DNA from: Synaphobranchus kaupii
Taxonomy: Eukaryota; Chordata; Actinopteri; Anguilliformes; Synaphobranchidae
Direction of reading: 5' to 3'
Length of the DNA stretch: 64,000 nt
Assembly (NCBI GenBank): GCA_029718625.1
Contig: CM056395.1
Span: 25,940,827 to 26,004,826, forward strand
In this document: piece by piece, positions 1-10,849 of the stretch
How the letters are laid out: each line of letters begins with the position of its first letter
Numbering within the stretch: position 1 is the stretch's first letter
Program-made: the position numbers and the translations under genes
Notes under the pieces: generated by a model
Seen by the model: only the letters and a program-made list of their open reading frames with translations
What the model was told of the DNA's origin: nothing
Database searches by the model: none

Positions 1-785
1 GGATATAACCTTCATTAATAAATTAATCTATCAGGTTGTTTGTGGGGATATAACTTGAGTTGGAGGAATATTGTGAATGTGTCCTTGACATCAGTATCAC
101 AGCTAAGGTTGGTTACATCCAGCCAAACACACAAGAGAGAACAGGAATGGTTAAACAACTGCACACTTTGCTTGCTATCACACCTTAAGTAAGCAGTGTT
201 GCCTTAATAAAAGACTAAAGTTGAACGGTAAAGTTGGCCCGTTCCACAAGAATACGCTGGCGTCACGCTCCATTCAGAATCATAAACTACATAAATTGTT
301 GATATGTTTATTTGACATAGCACTCTGCAATCAAACTGGGAATACAAAATAAACATTAAAATAATCAACAAAACAAAAAAAGGTGGTAAAAACAGAAATA
401 TTTTTCTCTGACCCCTTGCAAATATCAATTGAGGTGAATATGTGTTCGGCTTTACGTCATATTTTAGAGACGTTGCCAGTCTGCCAGAGGGGTGAGAGAG
501 TATACAGGATTTCCGGCCCTGTCTCTGGGATATGGTGGAGAATATTCTAGAAGAGATCCGTTGGAATGGGCAAACAGGTCAGTACAGTACAGGTCCCATC
601 TACACTGATGCTATTTGGCAGCTTATATAGAATACACACCAATACTGTCAGAATAACCACAAGCACTTACAAATTGGGATAATAGATTCAATTATTTGAA
701 ATGAGAAAAGTAACTGAAGTTCTGGTAAGAAAATCTGTCACCTCATCCTATACGGTGTTTCTTAATAAGTCTTTTCTGTCTAACC
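1..785. other. Intergenic DNA, no gene seen
   Basis: AT-rich unique-looking sequence. The open frames here are short and have no recognisable domain or splice context. I see no repeat structure of note. Confidence 0.5.
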
Positions 786-980
786 TGGGCCCCATTTCCC
801 AAAAGGATCTCAGATAAAGATCATCTTAGGCTTTGTTTGTTTTTCATCAATAGTTTTTTGTCTTTTTTATGCAATGTCAGTGAATTTCAATCATTTTAAT
901 CATAAAATTTATAAAGCACAAACACAAAACACTCGAAGATAATCTTAACTATAAGATGCTTTTGGTAAACGAGGCCCCGG
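786..980. mobile_element. Short inverted-repeat element (MITE-like)
   Basis: The left end reads CTGGGCCCCATTTCCCAAAA. The right end, read in reverse complement, starts CCGGGGCCTCGTTTACCAAA, so the two ends form imperfect terminal inverted repeats of about 30 bp around a 190-bp body without coding capacity. This is the layout of a non-autonomous DNA transposon. I recognise this GGGCCC...CCCAAAAG type of end as recurrent in fish genomes, but I cannot fix the superfamily. No clear target-site duplication is visible, so the boundaries may be off by several bases. Confidence 0.55.
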
Positions 981-3160
981 TCTTTATCATGAATTGACAT
1001 TCTGTCATGTGTTCAGCTCAAGCAGCTTTACAGAAACATGGCAGATTTGGACTGAACCACAGGTAACAAAACCCTTGTCTGAGGGCAGGGACCTTTTGTA
1101 CCTATAAAAAGGATTTTAAGAAAAGACTCCTTAAAGAAAGGCTAGTGACTACAGTTTGAGAACAATGGGTTGACTCTGAGAGGACACATATTTTTGGGTT
1201 ACAGAGGACAGGTGTTGTCTATTGACAGAATAATTATATGGTTTTGAGTCCAGAATCAAAGGCCGTGGCAATTCTGTAACCCACACAGTCTAGGGAAAGT
1301 AGAAACCTTTTTTGGGGCTTCTTGCTAAATGCAAGTTTTTAACCACGGAATCCTGTAAACGTCAGTGTCTATTTGAGTGATATGAACAGCTCAAATATGA
1401 ATGGGCGATGCATAGTCGCTGTTGCTTCTCACAAAGCAATTTAAATCATACACTCAACCACATATCCTGAGACCCACGAGAAAAAAAAGCTTCAATATTT
1501 TTTATTTTTGACATATTATAGGTGTCTTGGATGACAAAAGCGTTACAGTGAAAATATTTATAAAAATAGTATTTTTTTTATTTATTGAGTGTCCCTTGTA
1601 GTGTTGGTTTCAGCATTTTAGAATATATGGTCCTTGAGATTAAGACCAGAGACCTACAGGGGACAAAAATGAATGGCCAGGGTCTTGGGGGGATATAGAC
1701 CGGGCCCCTGTGACTGTGGATATATTACTTTAATAGTCGAGTTCATTTCTGCTTGGGGGTTTTGGTAAGAGCTTGAGGACATTCATAGTAGACAGGAAGC
1801 CTTAGCAGATGTCTCTGGGAAGCAAGCTTGCCATTCTTAAACTGACCAGGAGCATATCCAACAGGGACACAAACAACTTATATTCATATAAAAGTAAACA
1901 AACTGCATTTGAAGGGCAGCCATTGTGTTCCGTCCTTCTTTAAAATATAGGGAAATAAAAATAAAAAAAACTGTTTTTTTAGCCCATAAGCATTTCTCTG
2001 CAGGCTGAGATACTGGAGCAAAACAAGCCAGTCAGCATGTTCCACTGCGATCGGGATCAATCTGGAGGGCAGTGAACTATACACACTTTTAATTGGTTTA
2101 ATTTGATTGCTAATTGATCAAAAGCGCCGTGTTTAATTGATTGGGTCATTGGGCTTGTTTACGTCAGTGAAGTGCTAGTGCTGCATTCCGGGTTTCACTT
2201 GCACAACTTCAGCACGGGACAGAAACGTACCCAAACATCAGCCTCAGTTTGCTAAGCTGGGTCATGAAAACATCTGACATTTACATATTCATATCTAAAT
2301 CGTGAGATTAAAAGGATGACGGACTCTAAAAATCTGATACAAGGTCAGGAGGGTTCAAACGGAGACAGCTCTCACAATTCGATCTGCGATTCATCAATGA
2401 AGACAGGCACAGGGTCGAGCGAGTTTTATTGACCTCTCTGAAAGGTCGCCGCAGAGAAAATGGCAGCCTGTTAAAATTGGCAAGCTGCAGCTGATGAAAT
2501 GGCCATATGTCTTTGACTTCACACATGAATGTGACAGGTACACCAGTCAGAGGCAATGTGATGTCACCCAATCAAATGTCAGGTTAGACCACGCCCCCTA
2601 GAGAGGTCTCTTGCTCTGGTCCAATAGGATGGCACCATGAGCAGGTCTTCACTGAGTACATTATGTACATTGTACGGTGTAGAACAATACATGTTTATTA
2701 TGATGTTGCATGTTAAATTTCACAGACTCAAATTCCAATAATTCAAGCAGTATTATAAGTATTATGAAGACCGTTGAAATAGGTGTGAAAGATATGATTT
2801 TGATTAATTATTGATGAGGCAATGAAAATATGCAAAAAAAGTTATACAGCTAGCAGTTCAGAGACCGCTAAACCAATAAGGCCAGAATTTATAAATTGCG
2901 AGCAATCTCCAAGGATGTGTAAGAAGGACAGATTATTATGTTTAAAAGCTGTGTTTCATTAAACAGCATTTTCTTAGATGGCACCTCAAAAGCAAGGCCA
3001 TGTAATGCACACCACTTACTACATTGTGCTCTGTGAGTTGAAGATGAGGTTTGACTTGAAGTTCATGGTTGATCGTAAACACGGATTCACAGGGCAGGAC
3101 ACGCCAGTGTGAGTGATCTCAGTTCGGTGCTACAATTGCTTATCTTTAATTATACAGGTC
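981..3160. other. Intergenic DNA, no gene seen
   Basis: Mostly AT-rich sequence without recognisable coding content. Open frames of 60-80 codons occur on the minus strand near 1900-2080 and 2330-2570 but show no domain, so they are probably chance frames. Confidence 0.45.
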
Positions 3161-3164
3161 CAGG

Positions 3165-3345
3165 GTGTGAAATTAGCACCCGCCACCAGCCAAATGCTGG
3201 TAAAATTTAGATTCTGGCTTGTAAGATTTTTTCTCTAGCAGCCACTTTGGCTGGTAACCAACCAGGTTGTGTTATATTATAAAAGTTATTGTGGTGAAAG
3301 GTAAAATGCTGAAAATGGCTGGTGATTTGTAGAAGCCACTGTGGA
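3165..3345. repeat. Probable dispersed repeat with CCAGCCAAATGCTGG-type motifs
   Basis: The block alternates variants of the motif CCAGCCAAATGCTGGTAAAA with CCACTTTGGCTGGT, so short inverted copies of a GCTGG(T) word recur about every 50-70 bases. I recall similar sequence being scattered in fish genomes, but I cannot name a family from the sequence alone. No terminal repeats or target duplication could be fixed. Confidence 0.35.
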
Positions 3346-3985
3346 CAGTGATTGAAAAAATGTATTTCATATCCTGTCCAGTTCCTCCTTACCCGGTTTT
3401 TTCGGGCCGGCTTTTCGTCGACAGGAGGATGGAGAGTGGGTCCCTTAATGTCCCGCCATCGCTCCTGTCACACAGCACCCCCCCCCTCCCCCCCCCCCGC
3501 CCGGTCCCTCGGCTGAGCGTGAGCGCACGTGTGATTACAGGAGCAGCCGTTCCACGACACCGGCGCGTATTGATCCGTGCACCAACAGTGTGACGCTCCA
3601 CGCCGGGAAACCTTTCGCATTACGAGCTGTAATCTCCTCCCGCACCTCCGCCACTGACCACAAAACTCCTCCCTCTTGCTATTAGAAGCCGCTTTTCATT
3701 CCTCCACGGCCCAAGAAGAAGGCTGTTTGTAAGGCATTTGGCTAAAGACGGAAAATCTAACACTTTCTATGAAGCAAACACAAATAATGCCTCGTAGCTG
3801 CATTTATAGGGGTATAATACTTGTATATTATACCATTTGGTCTTATTGTTTGTCATAGCAATGATTTATATAACATTATAAACGCTGTTATAATTACCTT
3901 GTCATGAGTGCTTATAGCAGTGTTCATAGTGTATCATAAGTGAATCGTAAGGACCTACGGTATAAATGCAAATATAGTATAAAAC

Positions 3986-4031
3986 ATTATATATATATAT
4001 ATATACGTATATATATATATATATATATATA
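3986..4031. repeat. (TA)n microsatellite
   Basis: An alternating AT tract with one internal ACGT interruption. Confidence 0.9.
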
Positions 4032-4039
4032 CATTGTTT

Positions 4040-4990
4040 TAATGTTTGAGAAGACAGAGAAAGACATAGATTCAATCAACATTCATCCTTAACTTTGATT
4101 GACAAATGCAAGTGACTTTTTATCTGTCCCACTTTGACAGGCTCAGAGATCAAACATAACCTGCCATCCTATCTGGGAAGGAAAAAAAATGTTTAAATTG
4201 CATTTGTCATATTAAGTCAAGGCTACGGACAAAGTTTGAGTGTGCCAAACACACTCACTTTTATGACAGGGACGTCTTTCAGGGACGTGTTTCTCGTTAC
4301 ACTTGACTTTCTTTGCTGTAGTTCATTGCTGTGTTTGGTTGTATAAGTGTCCATGAAAGACTTCAAGCATTCAGACACAAGCATACAGATGATATGTTTG
4401 TCTATCGCCCACTATCTTCTATTGTTCAAGTGGCTTCATCTCTGTAGGAAATGAGAAGAAGTTGAATTTCTCTTAGTCTTATGTAATTGTACTGTGCTTT
4501 GAAAACTGGAAAGCCATCTCATTGACAAACACCATAAAACATCCACATTGATTATAAAGATCCTCTTGATTTCGGAACACGTCTGCGACAGTCTGTAAAT
4601 GCTTAGACAATGTAGATTGGGGTTTGGGTTTAACTAAAATTCACCTTAAAAAATAGAGAAAAATTTACCGGAGCACTTCATGGGTACAATGACCATAAAC
4701 ATGAATCCATCCTCAAATAGAGCTCTTTGAGATGAGGGGGACCAGCATACCGATAGGCCGGCTCTTGTAGTGGGAGGAGCCTTTAAAGGGCACTGTCACA
4801 AAAAAAAAAAAAAAAAAATTTAAGAGCAAAAGGATTTGTTGACGGTCGGTATCGTAAAACCAGAGGGCCAGTCATTATACCGCAGTGTCCTTGATGCACG
4901 GCTCCTGACTTCAGCACTTCCAGGAATAATTGAGCCGCTATGACTCAAAATGTGTCAAAATGGCCACAACGCCCACTTTCTCCCGCCATT
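4040..4990. other. Intergenic DNA, no gene seen
   Basis: Unique-looking sequence with a 20-base A tract at about 4799-4818. No coding or RNA signal was recognised. Confidence 0.45.
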
Positions 4991-4995
4991 AGTCC

Positions 4996-5071
4996 TCAAC
5001 GAGCCACGCCCATCTCAACGACCCACGCCCATCTCAACGAGCCACGCCCATCTCAATGAGCCACGCCCATC
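4996..5071. repeat. 19-bp tandem repeat, four copies
   Basis: Four head-to-tail copies of TCAACGAGCCACGCCCATC with single-base variants (GAC for GAG in copy 2, AATGAG in copy 4). The array directly precedes the SINE at 5085. Confidence 0.85.
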
Positions 5072-5084
5072 CTGTGGTTGGTGG

Positions 5085-5275
5085 CAGAGCAGTATAACGG
5101 CTGGGGAACTGGGCTGGCAACCTAAAGGTTGCAGGTTCGATTCTGAGGTAGGATGTCATAGTACCCTTTAGCAAAGTACTTAATCTGAATTGCTTCAGGA
5201 TATATCCAGCTGTATAAATGGATACTAGTTACTTTTTTTTAAATGCTAAAAATTATGCAAGTCACTCTAGATAAA
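5085..5275 (+). mobile_element. tRNA-derived SINE
   Basis: The 5' part resembles a tRNA: an A-box-like stretch near GCAGTATAACGGCTGGGGAA and a B box GGTTCGATTCT at about 5133-5143, about 35 bases apart. These are the internal RNA polymerase III promoter elements. The body continues with a TACCCTTTAGCAAAGTACTTAA motif and ends with GTCACTCTAGATAAAGAG, a degraded form of the LINE-like tail shared by the copies at 8990, 15145, 26335, 55884 and 61853. The B box is intact, but the tail is decayed, so this is an old copy unlikely to be mobile. Confidence 0.75.
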
Positions 5276-5279
5276 GAGA

Positions 5280-7135
5280 TAATGAGAGTCTGGTGAACGG
5301 CAGTATTGTAATAGGATACGGACAAATGTTGATTGAATCCCAACCATAATCTCAACATTGGGGAGGAGTTCATGATAAACATATGCTTTCATAAAGAACT
5401 CAAATCCCAAGTACATTTTATCTCCATTCTTCATCCAATCTTTAATTCTCATCTCAAACTTAGATTTTTTTTCTGAATTGGCCAAAATGGTATTTCCCAC
5501 AGATTTATTTATTTTATATCTTTAAATCTCCTTTGCCAACCGAGGCATCGTGATTCATACACCATGTAAATATCATTGCTGTTTGTATTGAGTTTAATTG
5601 GTGTCTTATTGTCACATGAGGGTTGAGGGCAATAGAATGCAGAATGAGGGCATTGACTGCAATGCTATCTCCAACATTCAACAGCCGCCATCTCCATTTC
5701 TCCATTCTAAACCTCATAATAGCACGATACAGCAAACCGCGCAAGCACGCATTGCAAATGCGTCTTTTTTTAATTCATATGGTAATACAATATGCTCGGG
5801 TTTTGTAACATCCATTAATATGATAATTTTAACATTTTCCCTTTTTATTGCCTTCCCACCCATACTGGGCATAGGACTCTCAGCGGAAAACATAGAGCGA
5901 TTGATAACGCTTCCTTATTTCAAAAGTAGTGTCCTGTACACCTCCCAAAGCTCAAACCCCCCCACCCCAGCTCACCCCCTTCCGCGCACCCCACACCTGA
6001 AGATCTGTTCTGACGTGAACCTCCATAAAATTAATTACTGACATATCCACTGCAAGACATTCCACTCGATTGCTTTAATTTGCTCAGTTTACTACGTCTG
6101 TGTTCCCTGTAGGAAATTTGATGCCATCTTTCTCACTCTGGATGAGACTCTGGTGGTGCGTCGCACATCACTGTACTTGCGGTGTTCATCTCTTCTTAAT
6201 CAAGCCATTACATTCACACGGGGACCGTTTTTCTTGCATTGGATACAGTATTACATGTATAAGATTAATGGGGGAAAAGACTAGGCTCGATGGAAAGGCC
6301 CTTTCAATTGTGAAGTGCTTTAGAATGTTGCTTCAGAGGAAATGTGTAGTCTGCGTTATGCATTACAGAGACATTTCCTTTCAGATTTAATATTATGTAC
6401 CAAAACAGAAGTCGAGCATATGGGGCCAAGACAGCTTTTCAAAAGCACATTAGTACATCATTTGTTGAGACATTCTGACCAAAACAAGACACATCGTTTA
6501 TGTTCTACATATTATCCATTTATATTATCTACTATCTTTCAAGCATGACAACAGTCTCACACATCGGATTAAAACCTGGAAAGCCACATATCCAACTGCC
6601 ATCCCAACAACCTTGAAAAAAAGCAAGCCGAAAGACCTTCTGAAACAGTGGCCACACACACACAGTAAATGCAGTGACTGCAACAAAAATTACTTTTGCG
6701 CTAAATGTTAAGATAAACCTTATAAAGATCAGACACATTTTTGGCAACCATAGCTTACGAGGAAGTAAAAAAAAAAAAAGATACAGTATTTTGTTTTCGA
6801 GGAAGTAAAAGAAATCTAGGAAGTAAAAGAAATTGCATGTAGACTCAGTGCCTTGGGGAGGAACCGCTGTGGTTAGTAGGTGGCTGTTCCCATCAATGAT
6901 AATCTGACTGGGACTGTAACATTGACAGAGTGGATTCAGAGCCTGCAGGGGTAAAAATTCACTGCGATTCACAGCAGCATTGCTGTGACCAGTGCTTATC
7001 TCTGACACACATCTACAGCTTGGCATGATATTGGCATGGCAATCATGGGCTTTACTTTTACTGTAAATACACAAATAGCAGATATCTTCAATGTATAATT
7101 ACCCCAAGAGTGAAAAACTCTATTCCTCACTAATT
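5280..7135. other. Intergenic DNA, no gene seen
   Basis: Several open frames of 60-180 codons overlap on both strands, for example 5598-6041 plus and 6532-7074 minus. None has a recognisable domain, and the long minus-strand frame contains low-complexity Phe/Leu runs from A-rich sequence. A purine tract with repeated GAGGAAGTAAAAG words lies at 6758-6832. Confidence 0.4.
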
Positions 7136-7594
7136 AGCACACACACACACACACACGCATACATGCACGCACAAACCAATGTGTGGGTTTATTGTATGAC
7201 CACTGGCAAGCAGTGAATCAGGCCGGGGGCCTATTTTCTGAGGCAGAAGAACCCAACACTAAACCTCACTGATATCTTGGAGGACTGTCGCATCCCACAA
7301 GGCCCTGCATCAGCACCGCCCATCAAGTACTTTACACTTTGGGCCCTTCTGACCCCCTTAACCCCCCCCCCCCCTTTAAAAGAAAGAGCTGTTTTTGTTT
7401 TTGTTCCTGCTTTGAATTGGGTCTTCTTTGTTATACTTTGTGTGATCCCTGAATATTGGTTTTACACTCCTGGTGAGGATGACACCTGTGGGATGACACC
7501 TGTCGTAGGGTTTGCGTGAGCTGAGGATTGTGCTCCAAATGCTTTCAGCGAGGAACAATGAGGCAACAAGGACTGGTGCATAGTAAGTGTGTGT

Positions 7595-7607
7595 GTGTGG
7601 GGTGCAC

Positions 7608-7642
<35 letters not shown>

Positions 7643-7645
7643 CGC

Positions 7646-7688
<43 letters not shown>

Positions 7689-7711
7689 TGTGTGTGTGTG
7701 GGTGCGCGTGT
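7595..7711. repeat. (GT)n compound microsatellite
   Basis: A GT dinucleotide array with several GGGTGCGC interruptions. Open frames through it, made of Cys-Val or Thr-His repeats, are products of the repeat and not genes. A shorter CA tract lies at 7139-7156. Confidence 0.95.
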
Positions 7712-8012
7712 GTTTAAACTAACTGAGCAATTAACTTGAAATGAATATGTGTTCACATACACGGCCTGTATCTGACGCTTTTCATCTCTGATATACACAG
7801 GCGATATGAGTTCATCACGGCCGCCTTGCCACTGCAAAGCTTTGCAAAGCAGAAATAAATAAATAAAGGGCAAGCACTGGCATTGCCTAACATAGAGGAC
7901 GCTAAAAATAGCTCAAATAACTCCTTCCCTTTTCACTCATATAAAAGCCTCCGCAGTTCAGTTAATGCTACCGGCCGAGACCCAGTTTAAAAGCTCGTAG
8001 TGCTGCGAGAGC

Positions 8013-8664
8013 ACCGCCCCCACCCCTATTCCCAGCCTCGACCCCACCCCCTATTCCCAGCCTCGACCCCGCCCCCCGACCCCTATTCCCAGCCTCGACC
8101 CCGCCCCCGACCCCTATTCCCAGCCTCGACCCCGCCCCCCAGCCCTATTCCCAGCCTCGACCCCGCCCCCCAGCCCTATTCCCAGCCTCGACCCCGCCCC
8201 CACCCCTATTCCCAGCCTCGACCCCACCCCTATTCCCAGCCTCGACCCCGCCCCCAGCCCTATTCCCAGCCTCGACCCCGCCCCCCACCCCCTATTCCCA
8301 GCCTCGACCCCACCCCTATTCCCAGCCTCGACCCCACCCCTATTCCCAGCCTCGACCCCACCCCTATTCCCAGCCTCGACCCCGCCCCGACCCCTATTCC
8401 CAGCCTCGACCCCACCCCTATTCCCAGCCTCGACCCCGCCCCGACCCCTATTCCCAGCCTCGACCCCGCCCCCAGCCCTATTCCCAGCCTCGACCCCGCC
8501 CCCACCCCTATTCCCAGCCTCGACCCCACCCCTATTCCCAGCCTCGACCCCGCCCCTAGCCCTATTCCCAGCCTCGACCCCCGCCCCCAGCCCTATTCCC
8601 AGCCTCGACCCCACCACCCTATTCCCAGCCTCGACCCCGCCCCCACCCCCACCCACACCCCTAC
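8013..8664. repeat. GC-rich minisatellite, variable 19-33 bp unit
   Basis: About 25 copies of a unit with the fixed core CTATTCCCAGCCTCGACCCC, separated by variable C-rich spacers (CGCCCC, ACCCC, CGCCCCGACC and others). The strands are strongly biased: the plus strand is C-rich and the minus strand G-rich with frequent GGGG runs. Open frames on both strands (8000-8695 plus, 8114-8686 minus) reflect the lack of stop codons in the unit. Their Pro/Ser/Arg or Gly/Val/Glu repeats are not evidence of a protein. Confidence 0.92.
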
Positions 8665-8926
8665 CCTCCAGAAATCCTGGAAACATTACTGCTAATGCCA
8701 GGCCTCCTCCAGCCGCATAATTGATTGTAAACTGTACCCTCGATGCTACATCGATTTCCTTTACCCTTGTTGGTGAGATTACATCTCTTGCGCGGCTAAG
8801 GTGATATTTTATTTATTTATACATTTATTTAGAATTTCACTGAAGCTTAATGTATATTGTACTGATGGCACTTGGTCTGAAAAGGGCTGTGAGGGCAGGA
8901 TTTAGCTGTATAAATACAGTATTTTC

Positions 8927-8932
<6 letters not shown>

Positions 8933-8960
<28 letters not shown>
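8933..8960. repeat. (TA)n microsatellite
   Basis: A pure alternating TA tract of about 28 bases. Confidence 0.9.
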
Positions 8961-8965
<5 letters not shown>

Positions 8966-8989
8966 TTTTAATGACAGTTAATACAACAC

Positions 8990-9150
8990 TGCATTTTTAC
9001 ATAGTATAAATGTAAACTATGTAAATATTCAGGTTATGTACCTTGTTCAAGAGTACAACAGCAGTGTCTTACCTAAAAATTGAACCTGCAACCTTAGGTT
9101 ATAATATATAGGTTATATAGGCCTAACCATCATACTACACTACACACAAA
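8990..9150 (-). mobile_element. Decayed tRNA-derived SINE
   Basis: Read on the minus strand, it matches the 5085 copy in order: a GGTTGCAGGTTCAATTTTTA B-box region, TGTACTCTTGAACAAGGTAC, then ACATAACCTGAATA. The A-box region is poorly conserved and the 3' tail is lost into AT-rich sequence. It is an old copy. Confidence 0.65.
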
Positions 9151-9710
9151 CCATACAGTCCTTGGCACTAGAGTTTGCTTCGATTATCCACTCCAACTGA
9201 CTGGTGTAAATTAAGCAGGCGGCCCAGAAGCCGAGAAGTTGCACCTATCGGGTGGCGACTCAAAATGCTGAGGTCGTTTTTTTTCCTTTTCTAGAGCCTC
9301 CGCACACACACAGTTCTGCTCTAATGAATTCAGTGATGACGCCTTCCATCGATAAAGTATACGCAAGGGCTGACTTGGTTTACTGCCGAGGAAAATGATC
9401 TAACTCAAATGAGTCATCCTCCTGAATGTCCTGTCACCCTAACGGATCACAGGTCCCACAGCAGTAGCCCCCGCCCCAACCCCCAAACCGCACCCCCCTA
9501 TGTGAGTCCATGTAAACCGACACCATTTGCAACCTTGAAATAGCATATGGTGGCTGTGGAACATGGTGCACCCAACCCACGCCATAGAATTTGTGAAGGA
9601 AAACAACTTTTACTCATCTAGCATTAATCTTTTTTTTTTTTTTAAGTGGAAAAAATAAATAAGTTCAGTCTATTTTGTGTAATGTAATACTAGACCACTC
9701 AGTAAAGAGG

Positions 9711-9835
9711 AAGAAGAAGAAGAAGAATGAAAAGGAGAAGAAGAAGAAGAAGAAGAAGAAGAAGAAGAAGAAGAAGAAGAAAAGAAAAAGAAGAAGAAAA
9801 AGAAGCAGGTGAAGAAGAAGGTGAAGAAGAAGAAC
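9711..9835. repeat. (GAA)n microsatellite
   Basis: A purine-only AAG/GAA trinucleotide array of about 125 bases with AAAAAG and GCAGGTG interruptions. It is a homopurine-homopyrimidine mirror-repeat type tract. Confidence 0.93.
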
Positions 9836-10253
9836 AAATGTTACAGTATATGGGATAGTTATCTCAGTATCACATTATGCACTGTATGTTTTTATGTTTT
9901 TTTCTTTTACCATAAAACAACAATCAACAATTGTGTTAAAACTTATCTGAGCTGAAATTTGCCCGGGAATATGAGAGTCAGAGCATCTCTCTGGTGTTCT
10001 GGCGCAGATTAGAGAGATGGTGCACGCGACCTTGATCACAGCCAGGGCAACGCTGCTTGAGCTTTTCCACATGAGTCAGCTCACATGGTATTAGCAGTTT
10101 CACTTTCCACCGCTGCTGATGCTTCCATAAAGTTTTCAGCTGAAGAACGAAGTCAAAGTCAGTGGATTTCTATCCTCCTGCTTCACAGTTTGGCCTTAAC
10201 ATTGACAAAAAGAACTGTGTTTTTTTTTTTTTTCATCTTCTCATAGCTGTGTA

Positions 10254-10420
10254 CAGGGGTGCCACCAGGGAGATTTTGGGCCCCCGAGAAAAAGATCTCA
10301 CAATGGGCCCCACCACCCCCAGTCTACCCCATCCCTGCACAATTACAGCACAGTTTTTTGAAGGCCCCTGTAAGTTAGGACCCTTGGGAAAAATGGGTCC
10401 TAACTGATGTTGCCGGTCCT
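10254..10420. repeat. Possible fragment of a hAT-type repeat
   Basis: The block opens with CAGGGGTGCCACCAGG, which resembles hAT-superfamily ends (CAGGGG...), followed by GGGCCCC-rich sequence. No matching right end or 8-bp target duplication was found within 600 bases, so the assignment is tentative. Confidence 0.3.
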
Positions 10421-10435
10421 CACTTTTTGCATAGA

Positions 10436-10525
10436 AACCAGAGAGGAGCTCCACCAATCACAGAAAATGCTGGGAAGAGAAACAGAACAACCATGGGCAA
10501 TGATTGGTGGATACGTTCTGGCTAT
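10436..10525. repeat. Dispersed repeat, paralogue of 62955-63040
   Basis: Shares with the far copy, in the same order, GAGGAGCTC(TC)CACCAATCACAG, then an AGAAACAGAACAA-like word, then GATTGGTGGAT. The two copies lie 52 kb apart in the same orientation. Further CCACCAATCAC and CCGCCAATCACG words occur at 10572 and 10768, so the unit may be longer here. The family is not recognised. Confidence 0.6.
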
Positions 10526-10849
10526 ACATATAAGAGTCCTTTTCCAGTAAACAGAATACAGCCAGAAGCTATCCGCCAATCACGTTTTTTTTTCATAATT
10601 TGGAGCAGAACGCGGGGCGGTGTAGGGTGTAGGGTGTCCCACCCTAATTTGGAATCCCCCCACTGCACAGGACACACGGGTATCAGACCTCAGTGCAGAC
10701 CCACGGCATTCCTTCAAAACACCTGTTTCTCCCTACGCACCATCACTAAACTCGCACAGAGACGTCCACCAATCACCATTGAATCCTGCAACTCCGCCCT
10801 CGGATACACCTGCAGGGGAGGCTCTGCTGAAAGCTCCTAGGCCACTCCC

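Noticed and set aside
5118..5150. Functional tRNA gene
   Set aside because: The B box is present, but there is no acceptor stem or cloverleaf and the sequence continues into a SINE body.
6532..7074. 180-codon minus-strand frame
   Set aside because: It has Phe/Leu runs from A-rich sequence, no domain and no splice context. Such a length can occur by chance in a window this size.
8000..8695. 231-codon Pro/Ser-rich frame and the Gly-rich frame opposite
   Set aside because: Both are translations of the minisatellite unit, open on both strands because the unit lacks stops.
10427..10840. 137-codon plus-strand frame
   Set aside because: It begins in dispersed-repeat sequence and shows no domain or conserved pattern.
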